A DNA stretch of 64,000 bases from Chytridium lagenaria. Lineage: Eukaryota > Chytridiomycota > Chytridiomycetes > Chytridiales > Chytridiaceae. The notes under the pieces are model-generated. The model worked only from the letters and a program-made list of their open reading frames with translations, had not been told where the DNA came from and made no database searches. Made by a program: the position numbers and the translations under genes. Shown here piece by piece: positions 45,076 through 54,704 of the stretch (positions within the stretch are counted from its first letter, which is position 1; each line of letters opens with the position of its first letter). The DNA is taken from the NCBI GenBank assembly GCA_025449115.1, contig JAHLKC010000045.1, positions 124,001-188,000 of the forward strand, in the 5' to 3' direction.

Positions 45076-46441
45076 ATGATGCTTGCTGCTATCCGTCGCG
45101 CTATTGTTGGTCTATCCATGCTCTCAGCATTCTCCACCACCACAATGGCTTCCCCACTCCCTGGTGGTAGGCCCCGTCCTACCGCCACCATTGCACCGCC
45201 AACTACTCCTGCACCCACTCTTGCACCGCCAGCAACTCCTGCACCCTCTCTCACTCCTTATCCGTGGGAGGTCCTCATCCCTGCCAACTCGGAAAAATAC
45301 CTCTTTGGCGCTGCCTCTCTCATTCAGAATGACTTGATTGTCATTGCCTCTGGCTATGGATTGCTTCATTATGATACCAAGAATGCGTCCCAGACCGACT
45401 ATAGAGTCCCATCACAACCCGTCTGGGATGTTTATGGCGCAGCAAAGAACGATATTTGGGCTGTTGGCTCCCAGGAATCGGCTGTTGGCAAGGTTGTGAG
45501 ATTTGATGGGACGTCATGGAAGGATGTGAATTTGTAAGTACCTCGCGAGCGATAGCGAGCTGATTTGCTCAGCTTGGCCACTTTATTATTGTTGTCGATA
45601 GCATTAATAGCTCTTTTTATCTGTATTAATCTTTTATTTTCCTCTTAACGACACAGAGGATTTAACATTCAACCTCGAATTATATTACGCGCGATCCACG
45701 GTACCTCTTCCTCCAACATCTGGGTGACTGGCGGTAGCGGTGAGGACCCTACCACCGGCTCCTCGTCCAAGACCGGGGTTGTCCTTTTCTTCAACGGTCG
45801 CACTTGGACAAAGGTCCTTGATGTTGGCACCCACTACACTGGCACAGCCATCTTTGCCCGCGGTAGCGACGTCTGGGTCGGACTCGTTGACGGTACCCTC
45901 CTCCACAGCTCGGATGGCTTCAAGACGCGCAGAATTGTTGCACGGGTTGGAAGCGGTGATGATAGAGGTGTTTACGACATTTGGGACCGTCTTCTTCCAA
46001 CACCTCGGATTTGTACATTGGCTGCAATGATGGATTGAAGGTTGTCAAGAACGTTGGGTGCGTTGCTACTGGCTCGACTTCGTGTCAACAGATGATTCCC
46101 TTGGCTGATGCACCAGACAAGGGAAACACTGGGTATGGTGTTGGTGCCGTTGTGGGTGGATTCCCTGGTCTTCCCCAATCTGTTGTCTACACGGAGTTAC
46201 TCTTTCAGCTTTTCTATTCTTTCATGTTTATTGCCGCTTCTTTCTATATAACAATTCTTTGGAATATGCTGGTACTTGGCTTTGGCGACTTTGGAACGGC
46301 AAGCTTATCCAGACAAAAGCATTCCCACTTCCAATGTTGACCAGTCCACTTACAGGTCTCATGCTCGCTGCTCCTGATGCTCAAGGAAAGTCTTACTGTA
46401 TGCTGTGGCCAACACTGCATTTTGGCGAGACGAAAGTTTAG
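45076..46441 (+). CDS. Secreted propeller-like protein, paralogue 2 (unknown function)
   Basis: Signal peptide from 45076 (MMLAAIRRAIVGLSMLSAFS, then TTTMASP), followed by a Pro/Thr/Ala-rich spacer with PPTTPAPTLAPP and PPATPAPSLTPY that paralogue 1 lacks. Then come YPWEVLIPANSEKYLFGA, ASLIQNDLIVIASGYGLLHY, YGAAKNDIWAVGSQES, SNIWVTGGSGEDP, TGVVLFFNGRTWTKVLDVG, and DVWVGLVDGTLLHSSDGFKT. It ends GLMLAAPDAQGKSY before the stop at 46441. Introns: GTAAGTACC at 45536 to CACAG at 45657, and a second around 46194-46258. One frame change near 46010. The repeated V-W-x-G and D-G-x-x-x-x-S-x-D-G motifs suggest beta-propeller blades; no catalytic motif is recognised. Confidence 0.65.
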
Positions 46442-46775
46442 AGGCGTCAGGACTTTATTGAACTTTTCCATTTCTTATTTTTATTCTTAATCACTAGATG
46501 CAAGTTAGAAGATATAGAGGGTATACCTCCCATATCTTTATGCCCGACGTTTTATAACTTTTTTTTAATGTTTTGCTTCTACACATTCGCTTATCAATAA
46601 TATGTAAACTATGACGTTGCAGTAAATACTTGCATTGACCAATATTTCAAGCGCGGTAAAACTTATTTTCAATGGAGTATTTATATGTTGAATATGAAGT
46701 TGATGACGCCAATGTTCAAGAGCACGCAAACCAACACATTATCTATTACTTCAAAACATATCTCCGCATACTTTC

Positions 46776-47608
46776 TTAAAGGAACAACACAAACAAGAAA
46801 GCAGGCAAAATGTTGTACCAAAGCGGGTTCTTGGATCCCTTGCACTGCTTGTGGTCGTGGAGCTGCTAGCAAACCTGCAGAGGTGGTGGCGGGTGGATGT
46901 GGTTGGACGTGGTGGTTGAACGGCGGTGGTGCTGGCGAGAGTGGGAGGGATTGAGGAGGGGGGGAGGGGATGTTGAAGCGGGTGGCGGAGGGGGAGACAG
47001 AAGGGGAGGCTGACGGGGAGCTGAAGGAGAGGCTGAAGGAGAGGGGGGAACGGTGTCACTGGGTATGGGGAGGAGACGGGGTGCCACTGACGGTGATCTG
47101 AAGTGAAACGTTAGTTTGTATGAGTTGGAAGAGATGATGGGTGGAAGAAGGACTACGGGAGGGAAGAGTAGTAAGTGCCGTCAATGATGTGGAGATGGCC
47201 TGTTTTTGGGTGAATGTTAGAGCGTGATTTATGACTTGGTAAATGTAGATGGTGCAAGAAGAACATACCCAGTCCTGAGGGAAGGTTGGAGGGAAGAGTG
47301 ACGGTGACGCTGTTGGCGGAATGGGGACGGTACCACTAAAGGTAGAGAAGGGCTGACCAGTGTTTGGGCCGTCCTGATGTCCTGAACCTGAAAGTAAGAG
47401 TATTCCAGCGGGGAACCCAGATGCGGTCCAAGTACGAGCTAAAAGGGGGGAAAAACATGAGTGAGATCATTGTAAAACGCGTGGATTTCGCTTACAACAG
47501 AGGCACCGGGAGAAACTGTTGTGTTGTGAAGGGTGGATGATGGAGAAGGTTTGCGCAAAAGAGTGCTAATGACGGCGAGGAACACAAGGGGGTCTTGATC
47601 ATTTGCAT
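46776..47608 (-). CDS. Secreted Kre9/Knh1-like (Ser/Thr-rich, probably GPI-anchored) protein
   Basis: ATG at 47608 begins a signal peptide (MQMIKTP, VFLAVISTLL after a one-base frame break). An intron follows SPGASV, then TWTASGFPAGILLLSGSG, GPNTGQPFSTFSGTVP and a strand reading ANSVTVTLPSNLPSGL, the layout of Kre9/Knh1 N-terminal beta-sandwich proteins of the fungal cell wall. Further exons (about 47200 and 47100) add ITVSGTPSPP and a long Pro/Ser-rich stalk. A hydrophobic tail (LPAFLFVLFL, stop at 46776) would suit a GPI-attachment signal. The stalk is readable in three frames, so its real frame and the C-terminus are uncertain. Confidence 0.5.
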
Positions 47609-49441
47609 GATTGTTGGAGATTTAAGGCGTTGTTGTTGAAAAGTAGGGAGGGTTTTAAAGTTGTAGCTTTTTTTTTTTAATGTGAGAGATGTTGATTAGA
47701 CAGTGGAAGAGGGCTTCCTTTACTCCTTTTATGTCCGACTCTTTGCTGACAGAGGTGTTCGATGACTTCTCTGTCCAAACGACCATCAATCAGGGTAGGA
47801 AGGGACGGCGCGTTTTGATTCGAAGGGCTGTGTCTTCGCGCCGAAAGTTCGACGATGAATCGTGTATGGCGTATCAGCTGGCGTATCAGTTTAAAGAAAG
47901 GACGCGTCTGAACGGCACGGAAGAAGACGCTGTTTGACATGTGGTCGTGGATGCGTGTCTAGAGGCAGAGCTGTGTGAATTAAGTTTGTGAGGATTGGTG
48001 GAGTGTCGATGAGGATGACATTCGGCGTTAAGGTTGGAGTTTCCATGGGCCGGTTCTAGATTGCGGGACCGCTGTAAAATCAGCCAAGATGCTGGTAGTT
48101 TGATACTGGTTTCCAGCTATGCAAAGATGAAATAATGGCATCGGTTGGCTCTAGTAGATACATGAAAATTCAGTAGTCATTTGGCTCTTCCCGTATTCAA
48201 GACAAAAACGGTAGTCAGAAAAAAAATGAACAGCAATCAACGGCCAGCAATGTTGTGGAGTGCAAGGCAGGTGGAAAATGCGATGAGCCAATAAACAAAT
48301 GTTCACATTGTTAAGAAATGCGAAAACGGCCAGCCGGGTCCTTGCATGTCGCCATAGCATCGCCATTTCTTCCAGCTGCGTTGCTACAAGTAGAAGGTCC
48401 AGTAGGTTGACGAGTGACCAGTGACAACTGTGTTGACGGGATGGATACGGGGAGCATTGCAGTCCTTCTATATATTTCTGCATTTGCGGATATGGATTGG
48501 GGTTGTAGGTTATGGACCAAAACAACACTTTTCAATGGAAACAATTACCACTACTTTTTACTCTCTGACCGTTATATACCTTAGAAGACTCCCAGCTGAC
48601 CACTGTCTGGTGGGAGTCCTTCGTCCTCGTTTAGCTGTAAGTGATATTGTTCGGTTGCGCCGTTTGAATATGACATCTCGCCAATGGCTAGTCAATGATA
48701 TTTTGGAGCTGTAATTCGTTGCCCTTTGATACTTTCATCAAGTTTGTGATTTAGACGACCACAAGTATTGGGCTTCAGGTCCGCTCTTCTTGGTGATGAT
48801 AAAAGGTTATGATACACATTTCAGGATAACCCTCATTCTTCCTATTACATTACATTTTCTCTTTTTTCTTTTCATATTTTAACCTGTAAGCGAAAACCCT
48901 TTTCACAGCGTTTTTTTTTATCCAAATATTTTATTCTATCATTTACATAATACTTTAACTTTACTTCGATTCTGTTCTCTTATCCCTTTAGTGTCTCTAA
49001 AGAAAGTCTCCGTAACCCCTTTACTTATAAAAAACAGTAGGTCACAATTGACCAAAATAGGAAGTAACACAGGTTTCCATTGCTGTGTCTGAATTGGGGT
49101 AGTCTCGGATCCAGACCCTCCTCTGAGGAACTTGAATTTTTCAATAAACCGATCTTGTAAATATTCTATGATCTTTTGTTTTCATTTCGAATCGTGTAAC
49201 ATTCAAGAAATATAGAAAAAGAGAGATTTTCAGAATTTCGTAGAATACAAGAAATATCGCAGAAAATCAGAGTTTGAGGCAAATACCAGAGTTGTAAAAC
49301 ATCTTTATTTGAGACCGCCAAGGAGTACTGGATTCGAGACTAGAATTGGGGTCTCTCTCCATCATCCGTCATCTGTAGTATTTACCTCATCTATTCCCAT
49401 TTTTCGCCTCATAGCGCATCAGCGTCAACCTGTAACATCAG
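47609..49441. other. Intergenic, no convincing gene
   Basis: Several open stretches of 80-125 codons exist on both strands (for example 47689-47937 plus and 48151-48528 minus), but none shows a recognisable motif or a partner exon. The 49300-49440 part is the likely leader of the HEAT-cyclophilin gene. Confidence 0.4.
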
Positions 49442-52271
49442 ATGGTTCTCTTCTCATCCATGAGGCGTATCAGCAGTCTCGTCCTCATCCTTTCATCATC
49501 ACCCCTCCTCGTCTCGTCTGCTCCAACCCCTGCAGCAGTCAACGTCATTGATCCTGTACTCGATGCGCAGGACAAGGGCATCTGGAACCATCCTGATCTC
49601 CTTTCTGCCGCTTATAATGGATCCATTTTGGAAAGGGTTAAGGCTGCAAAGGCTTGGGGAAGTATTCAAGTGCCAGAGGTCATTGATCCTTTGATCGGAC
49701 TTCTCAAGAATGATCGCGATTCTGCTGTTGTTTCTGCCGCGGCTTTTGCTCTTGGTATGTGTTTTTAGATGCCATAAAATCTCCGAGAACTTTATTGGCA
49801 TGATGTGCTTAACTTACCTTATCACACATGCAATATGCCCAAATTCTGTTTTCTCTGTGTTGAAGGCGACCTTCATAGAATAACTTTGTTTTTTTTTTAA
49901 CCTTTATATGTTACTGTATACATTCAAAGAGTCATGCGACTTAGAATTGATCTTCGTCAGCATTCCCATGCTTTTTTCTTTAAACTGCTCTAACCCAACT
50001 TCTCTTTCAATTCATTGGGGCAAAATAGGACAGCTTTCATACGACGCTGCATTCCATGGCGGCCGTCTCTCCGAGATTCTCACTGTTTTAAACGAAACCC
50101 TCTACACCCGTGGTGTCGATGCTGAAAAAGGTCCAAGGATCGCCCCTGCCATCCTTACCTCCATCGGAAAGATTGCCGGTCCCATCGCTACCTCTCCGAT
50201 CGTCTCTCCTTTTCTCTCCGCCCAAGACAGTGATACCAAAGAGCAGGCGGTCTTTGCTCTTTACAGGTCTAGGGCTACTCCTGGCGCGCCGCGTGAGCCG
50301 CAGTCGACTATTGATGCTTTGTTAAAGTTGGGAAGTGATTCGAGCGTTAGAGTGAGGAGAGCTCTTGGGTTTGCCGTTGCCAGAATCAGGGATAGGAGGT
50401 TGCTTCCCCTTTCCAAACAACTCACTGAAGGTGAATCACCACATCTATATTCATTTTGTTTATCTTCTTTTTTGTTTTTTGTCTTATCTGGTACTTCATT
50501 AGACGCCGACGAATTTGTCCGCTTCACCGCATTCAGCCCTATCCGCACAACCGGTACCCTCCCTGATGACCTCCCTTTCATCTTCAAGGGCCTTACCGAT
50601 CGCACCGACCGTGTTCGCATCGCCGCCCTCAACGTTCTCAAAATCGCGATTGCTGGCAACTTTTTCCACCAACGCCGACATCCTCAACCTCGCTCAATCT
50701 GACCCTTCCTTCCATGTTCGCAACGTTATTGCCGATGGTCTGTCAATGGCTGCGCCAATGCAGGTATGGACAAAGCTTGTGAAGGAAGATACCTCGCCGA
50801 CCGTTAGAGCTACTGCTTTAGCCGCATTTGTGACTGCGTTTGCGGGAAGCGAGGAAGCTGTCAAAATCGTTCAGGAGAGAGCTAAAGAGGACAAAGATTA
50901 CCAAGTTCGCGCTGCGGCTATCACTGGTAAGCTAACTGGACTTTCAATCTATTTGATGTCTTTCGTTGTATTTTAACAACGATCCATGATTTCTTCTCGT
51001 AGCTGCCGCAAGTCTCGATGCCTCCGTCGCCAACGCTATTTTCGAAGCCGCCATTAAAGACGCAAACCCTCAGATTACATTCGCAGTCTTTGGCGCCTTT
51101 GCATCAGTAAGTCATTTCTCTTTGCCCGTCTCGTCCAGCTCACTTACCCGTAAACCTCTCAGTCCCCTAGCGCCAATTCTTGGATCCTTCCCGCCATCCA
51201 GCTACATGCCACCACCTCCCCGCACCTCTTTGTTCGTTCCTCTGCCATAGACGCTGCTGCTGTTCTCGACCCTCCTGCCACCCCCGAGTTCCTTTTCGGA
51301 CTCTACGAGGCTTGCCTCACCAATGCACCGGATTCGAGAGCCTTCAAGGATGTTCGACAGCAAATTGTGGATTTGTTGGTGACGAAGCAGGGAGATGAGG
51401 CTGTTAAGGCTTTAGAAAAGGCTTTGAAGGATCCTTTTGCCCAGGTAGGTTTCCTTGTCTCCCATATTGTAAACCATTCTGTTTGCTTTCGTATGCGTTG
51501 TTCTACCTCTCACTGACCACGGACCGTTTTCCGCGTGACTTTATCAGGTCCGTAACCCAGCTCTTGCCGCTCTTCGCGGCCTCAACATCCCCAACCTTCC
51601 TCAGGACCTCCCTGAAGTTGATGCTCTTGAATTCTCACCTTACCGTAACGGCGCTACCACGGAATTTATCCAACGCTCCACCCCTAACCCCCGTGCTCGC
51701 GTCGTGACCAACAAAGGCGTTATGACTCTTGAATTATTTGCGAAAGACGCCCCGATCCATGTTGCGAGTTTCTTGGGGTTGGCCAAGAGCGGCAAGTATG
51801 ATGGTTTGACTTGGCATAGAGTTGTTGATAACTTTGTCATTCAGGTTTGCTTTTTTTTTTTCTTGAACATTTCTTTAATTCGTCACCCACACTTTGCCTT
51901 ATTATTATTATATTTCGTTCTTTCCCGCGTTTTCGATTTCTCATCCTTTTTTTAAAGGGCGGTGACCCCGACGGCGGAGGTTACGGCGACTCTGGTTACT
52001 CGCTCCGTAACGAAATCAACATCCGTTCTTTTGACCGTGGAGCCATTGGTATGCCCCGCAGCTCTGCCTTTAACTCTGGCGGCAGTCAACTTTTTATCAA
52101 CCACGTTCCTACTCCCGGCCTCGATGGATTAGTAAGCTCCATATTTTTTCTTCTAAGAATAATCTAACGATATTTCTTTAGTACACGGTATTTGGGAAGG
52201 TCGTTCAGGGATTGGATGTTATTGACAAGATTGAAATTGGGGATTTAATTGTTTCGGTTACGGTGCTTTAA
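49442..52271 (+). CDS. Secreted HEAT-repeat / cyclophilin fusion (peptidyl-prolyl isomerase)
   Basis: N-terminal signal peptide (MRRISSLVLILSSSPLLVSS; ATG at 49442 or 49460). About 500 residues of HEAT-like helical repeats follow, each with patterns such as VRRALGFAVARIRD, VRIAALNVLKIAIA and VRATALAAFVTAFAG. The C-terminal cyclophilin has VVTNKGVMTLELFAKDAP, GLTWHRVVDNFVIQGGDP (the catalytic Arg of FHRV is present as WHRV), RGAIGMPRSSAFNSGGSQLF (QF.I motif as QLFINH), and LDGLYTVFGKVVQGLDVIDK. Eight or so GT-AG introns include 49755-50028, 50431-50502, 51109-51163, 51445-51548 and 51845-51957. A frame break lies near 50660. The HEAT-cyclophilin order and motifs such as GYSLRNEIN are those I know from bacterial secreted PPIases, not from eukaryotic cyclophilins. 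Confidence 0.85.
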
Positions 52272-52954
52272 GCTCTCTTTATAATGATTATTTTCAGTCG
52301 GGTCTTCTCGGTCGAACTTTTTTCGCGCTTTTGTTTTTCCCCCACAGTTACAAAGTTTAGGCCTCTTTTGATGTTTTACTTTTTTTAGATTGTGACGTGT
52401 GGTTCTTCTCGTTCCCTCGTTTTTCAATGTTGTTGGTTAGAATAAATGATTGACGGTTTCCCTTGCTTTAGAGCAGGGCCTCTTATCATACCACTCTTTA
52501 TCTAATGTCTTGGGTTAGACTGCTTTTGCGTCATTGAGAGGGTAGATGCTCGCACGATAATTATTAAAACCTATTCTGCCGGTCAATGAATTATGGAACA
52601 TCCTGGATAAGGAAAAAAGCATTATTATAATAGTGACGGGTTAAATGAAAAGACGAAAAAATACAGGTATTTTAGATTGATGCTCAAAGACGGCGTTCCG
52701 GATAGACGAGGAAAACGAGGCGTATCGCCTAAAATTCTGTGCTCAAGTACTCAATACAGAAATGAAGGTAGTTGTAATGAGAATGTGTATGGCTTAGGTC
52801 TATACACTTAAAAAAAACAAAAAAACATTGAATGCTGCATTAAATGAAACATAAATGATAGACTGATTTTTAAACTTGTTTCCGCCCTAACGCGCGTCGT
52901 CCGCTCTCGCATATATAAACATCTTTCTATCCATATCGCTCTCCCTGAAAGTTC
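52272..52954. other. Intergenic, no feature seen
   Basis: AT-rich 3' region of the cyclophilin gene up to the edge of the second YR element. No gene or structured element recognised. Confidence 0.4.
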
Positions 52955-53008
52955 ATGTCCTATACTATCCAGATTCAGCTATGGAAAGTAGCCATTCCGC
53001 GCCAAAAA
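52955..53008 (-). repeat. YR element 2, split repeat B2
   Basis: 54 bp from ATGTCCTATACTATCCAGAT to CGCGCCAAAAA, identical to 53343-53396. Confidence 0.9.
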
Positions 53009-53062
53009 CGGGTAAAACCGCCCGCAGCTGGCGCGGAAGCGCAACTAGCCTAGCACCATCCG

Positions 53063-53079
53063 GCAGGGATTGAACCCAC
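53063..53079 (-). other. tRNA T-arm-like hairpin / B-box-like sequence in YR element 2
   Basis: On the minus strand GTGGG-TTCAATC-CCTGC: five pairs (two G-T) and the same TTCAATC loop and GGTTCAATCCC core as in YR element 1. Also located between repeats A2 and B2. No full cloverleaf is seen. Confidence 0.6.
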
Positions 53080-53162
53080 CGTGAATCAAACAATGGTGAT
53101 ACCTAAAGAATAAAGAAGTAAAACAAATAATTGAAAGATGGTGCTAGGGGGATGGAGGGTGG

Positions 53163-53346
53163 GAACAAATCTTGACGACTCTTCCAACGGGTCGTCAAGA
53201 AGAGAAAAAGATGGTGACACTAAACAAATGTCACTCCCTATATTTTTCTTATTTACCCGCAGAATTTCCGTGACAATCTCGTGCGGATAAATAAGAAACA
53301 TATGCCCTCCCATTTGTACTTAAACTTTTTCCACTGGAGATTATGT
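53163..53346 (-). repeat. YR element 2, split repeat A2
   Basis: 184 bp, equal in length and near-identical to A1 at 54501-54684. Contains a 9-bp perfect inverted repeat CTTGACGAC..GTCGTCAAG and GTGAC..GTCAC, paralleling the two hairpins in repeat A of element 1. Confidence 0.9.
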
Positions 53347-53396
53347 CCTATACTATCCAGATTCAGCTATGGAAAGTAGCCATTCCGCGCCAAAAA
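53343..53396 (-). repeat. YR element 2, split repeat B1
   Basis: 54 bp copy of B2, adjoining and overlapping A2 by the core ATGT. Confidence 0.9.
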
Positions 53397-53412
53397 AGCG
53401 TAACCGCCACCG

Positions 53413-54480
53413 CTACCGGCACTCCATAGCTGAAAATGAAAAAGGGGAAAGACAAACAGGGCCAAAGAAGAGTTTATTGGGGAGAGCGAACCGCCCAATT
53501 ACTAAAGAAAAGAAAATCCCCAAGCTCGTCCCGCCAAACACGCAGTTGAGGAAGCGTAACACCGTAGACGACGACAAAACCGCGGCTAAAGAACTATAAC
53601 GAGCCGCCGTAGCCGCGGAACGCCATGCACCAGCACGCATAACATCCGCGAGACCGGCGGCATCAACAGAGGCTGAAATGGCCCCCGCCACCCGCATACC
53701 TTGCAAAGTATCATTTGCAAAACAACGAGAAGCTACCAAAGCCGCTTTAAAAGCCGCCTGAAAAAGACGGGCGGAACGAGTGGCTGTCGTGACTCCCTTG
53801 GAGTCATGAATCAACGGAAAAAGACAGGGCCAAGACACCACGGGAGCATGCACCAGGGTGGCCTCGGAAGCGTACGCCGCTAAAGCGGATATAGCGCACA
53901 AACTCGGAGAAACTAGATTGCGAGAAAGGATAAGGCGTCCACAATACCCCAGTGATGGTCTTGCCAGAAAATAAAGCGATGTGAAGACTGGTAAAATTAG
54001 GAAGCCAGTGGAAGGCAAGAGGATGGAACGCTTCCCTTTTGACGCTCTCTTGCGAAGCCGTTGGTTTTCGCGTTCCAGAGACTGAACCCTGGAAACCCAA
54101 TCAATGTCCTCGGGAGCCTCCTCAGACTCATCATTGGACCCATCCAAATCGGCTTCTCCTGCAGCTTCCTCCTCTTCATCATCACCCAAACCAGCCAACA
54201 ACCAATCCTCCGGGTTCCAAACAAAGGTGCCAGCCAGAATACTATTAACAATATCCATTGTGAATGGAACCACCCCCCTCACTCGGGCAGGACGCGCCTC
54301 ATAAAAAGACAATACCTCCAAAAGACGAGCCCGCCGGTTGATCAAGGATCCAGGAATGGGACGATCATCCCCCAAATCCGAGATAGCCTGAGTGAGGGAA
54401 GCGCCATCCATGGCCGACACCAAAACCCCATCCCAGGAAGTAGTGGAGGGAAGAAGAGGGGGGAGAACTACAGCAGCCAT
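53413..54480 (-). CDS. Gag-tyrosine recombinase fusion protein of YR element 2
   Basis: One open frame from ATG 54480. The N-terminal half is Gag-like (LLPSTTSWDGVLVSAMDG, an acidic stretch EDWLLAGLGDDEEEEA, and a coiled coil ESLERENQRLRKR-type region near 54070). Without a stop it runs into the C-terminal part of a tyrosine recombinase, with LQGMRVAGAISASVDAAG (HxxR-like box, Q-G-M-R here), then AGAWRSAATAARYSSLA with the nucleophile Tyr. The recombinase segment that holds the first catalytic Arg, plus RT and RNase H, is missing. A shifted-frame trace (WLPNFTSLHIALFSGKTIT, about 54000-53940) shows that the join lies close to the recombinase sheet seen in element 1. The fused protein is unlikely to recombine DNA alone. 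Confidence 0.75.
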   Translation of the reverse strand: MAAVVLPPLLPSTTSWDGVLVSAMDGASLTQAISDLGDDRPIPGSLINRRARLLEVLSFYEARPARVRGVVPFTMDIVNSILAGTFVWNPEDWLLAGLGDDEEEEAAGEADLDGSNDESEEAPEDIDWVSRVQSLERENQRLRKRASKGKRSILLPSTGFLILPVFTSLYFLARPSLGYCGRLILSRNLVSPSLCAISALAAYASEATLVHAPVVSWPCLFPLIHDSKGVTTATRSARLFQAAFKAALVASRCFANDTLQGMRVAGAISASVDAAGLADVMRAGAWRSAATAARYSSLAAVLSSSTVLRFLNCVFGGTSLGIFFSLVIGRFALPNKLFFGPVCLSPFSFSAMECR

Positions 54481-54500
54481 ACCTTGAAGCGACAGCAAGA

Positions 54501-54684
54501 GAACAAATCTTGACGACTCTTCCAACGGGTCGTCAAGAAGAGAAAAAGATGGTGACACTAAACAAATGTCACTCCCTATATTTTTCTTATTTACCCGCAG
54601 AATTTCCGTGACAATCTCGTGCGGATAAATAAGAAACATATGCCCTCCCATTTGTACTTAAACTTTTTCCACTGGAGATTATGT
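54501..54684 (-). repeat. YR element 2, split repeat A1
   Basis: 184 bp outer copy of repeat A, ending at ATGT 54681-54684, about 20 bp from the probable WD40 gene start. Confidence 0.9.
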
Positions 54685-54704
54685 GCTGGGATTGTTGTGA
54701 TGAA

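Larger units (their letters stand above)
52955..54684 (-). mobile_element. Internally deleted tyrosine-recombinase retrotransposon (1.7 kb), non-autonomous
   Basis: Read on the minus strand: A1 (54684-54501), a Gag-YR fusion frame (54480-53413), B1 (53396-53343), A2 (53346-53163) and B2 (53008-52955). The 184-bp A copies and 54-bp B copies are near-identical, and B1 and A2 overlap in the core ATGT. That core recurs at both outer ends (ATTATGTgctggg at the WD40 side, TTCATGTcctata at the other). This is the same split-repeat plan as the 6.1-kb element but with unrelated repeat sequence, and RT-RNase H is gone. Near-identity of its repeats suggests a recent insertion. Confidence 0.85.
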
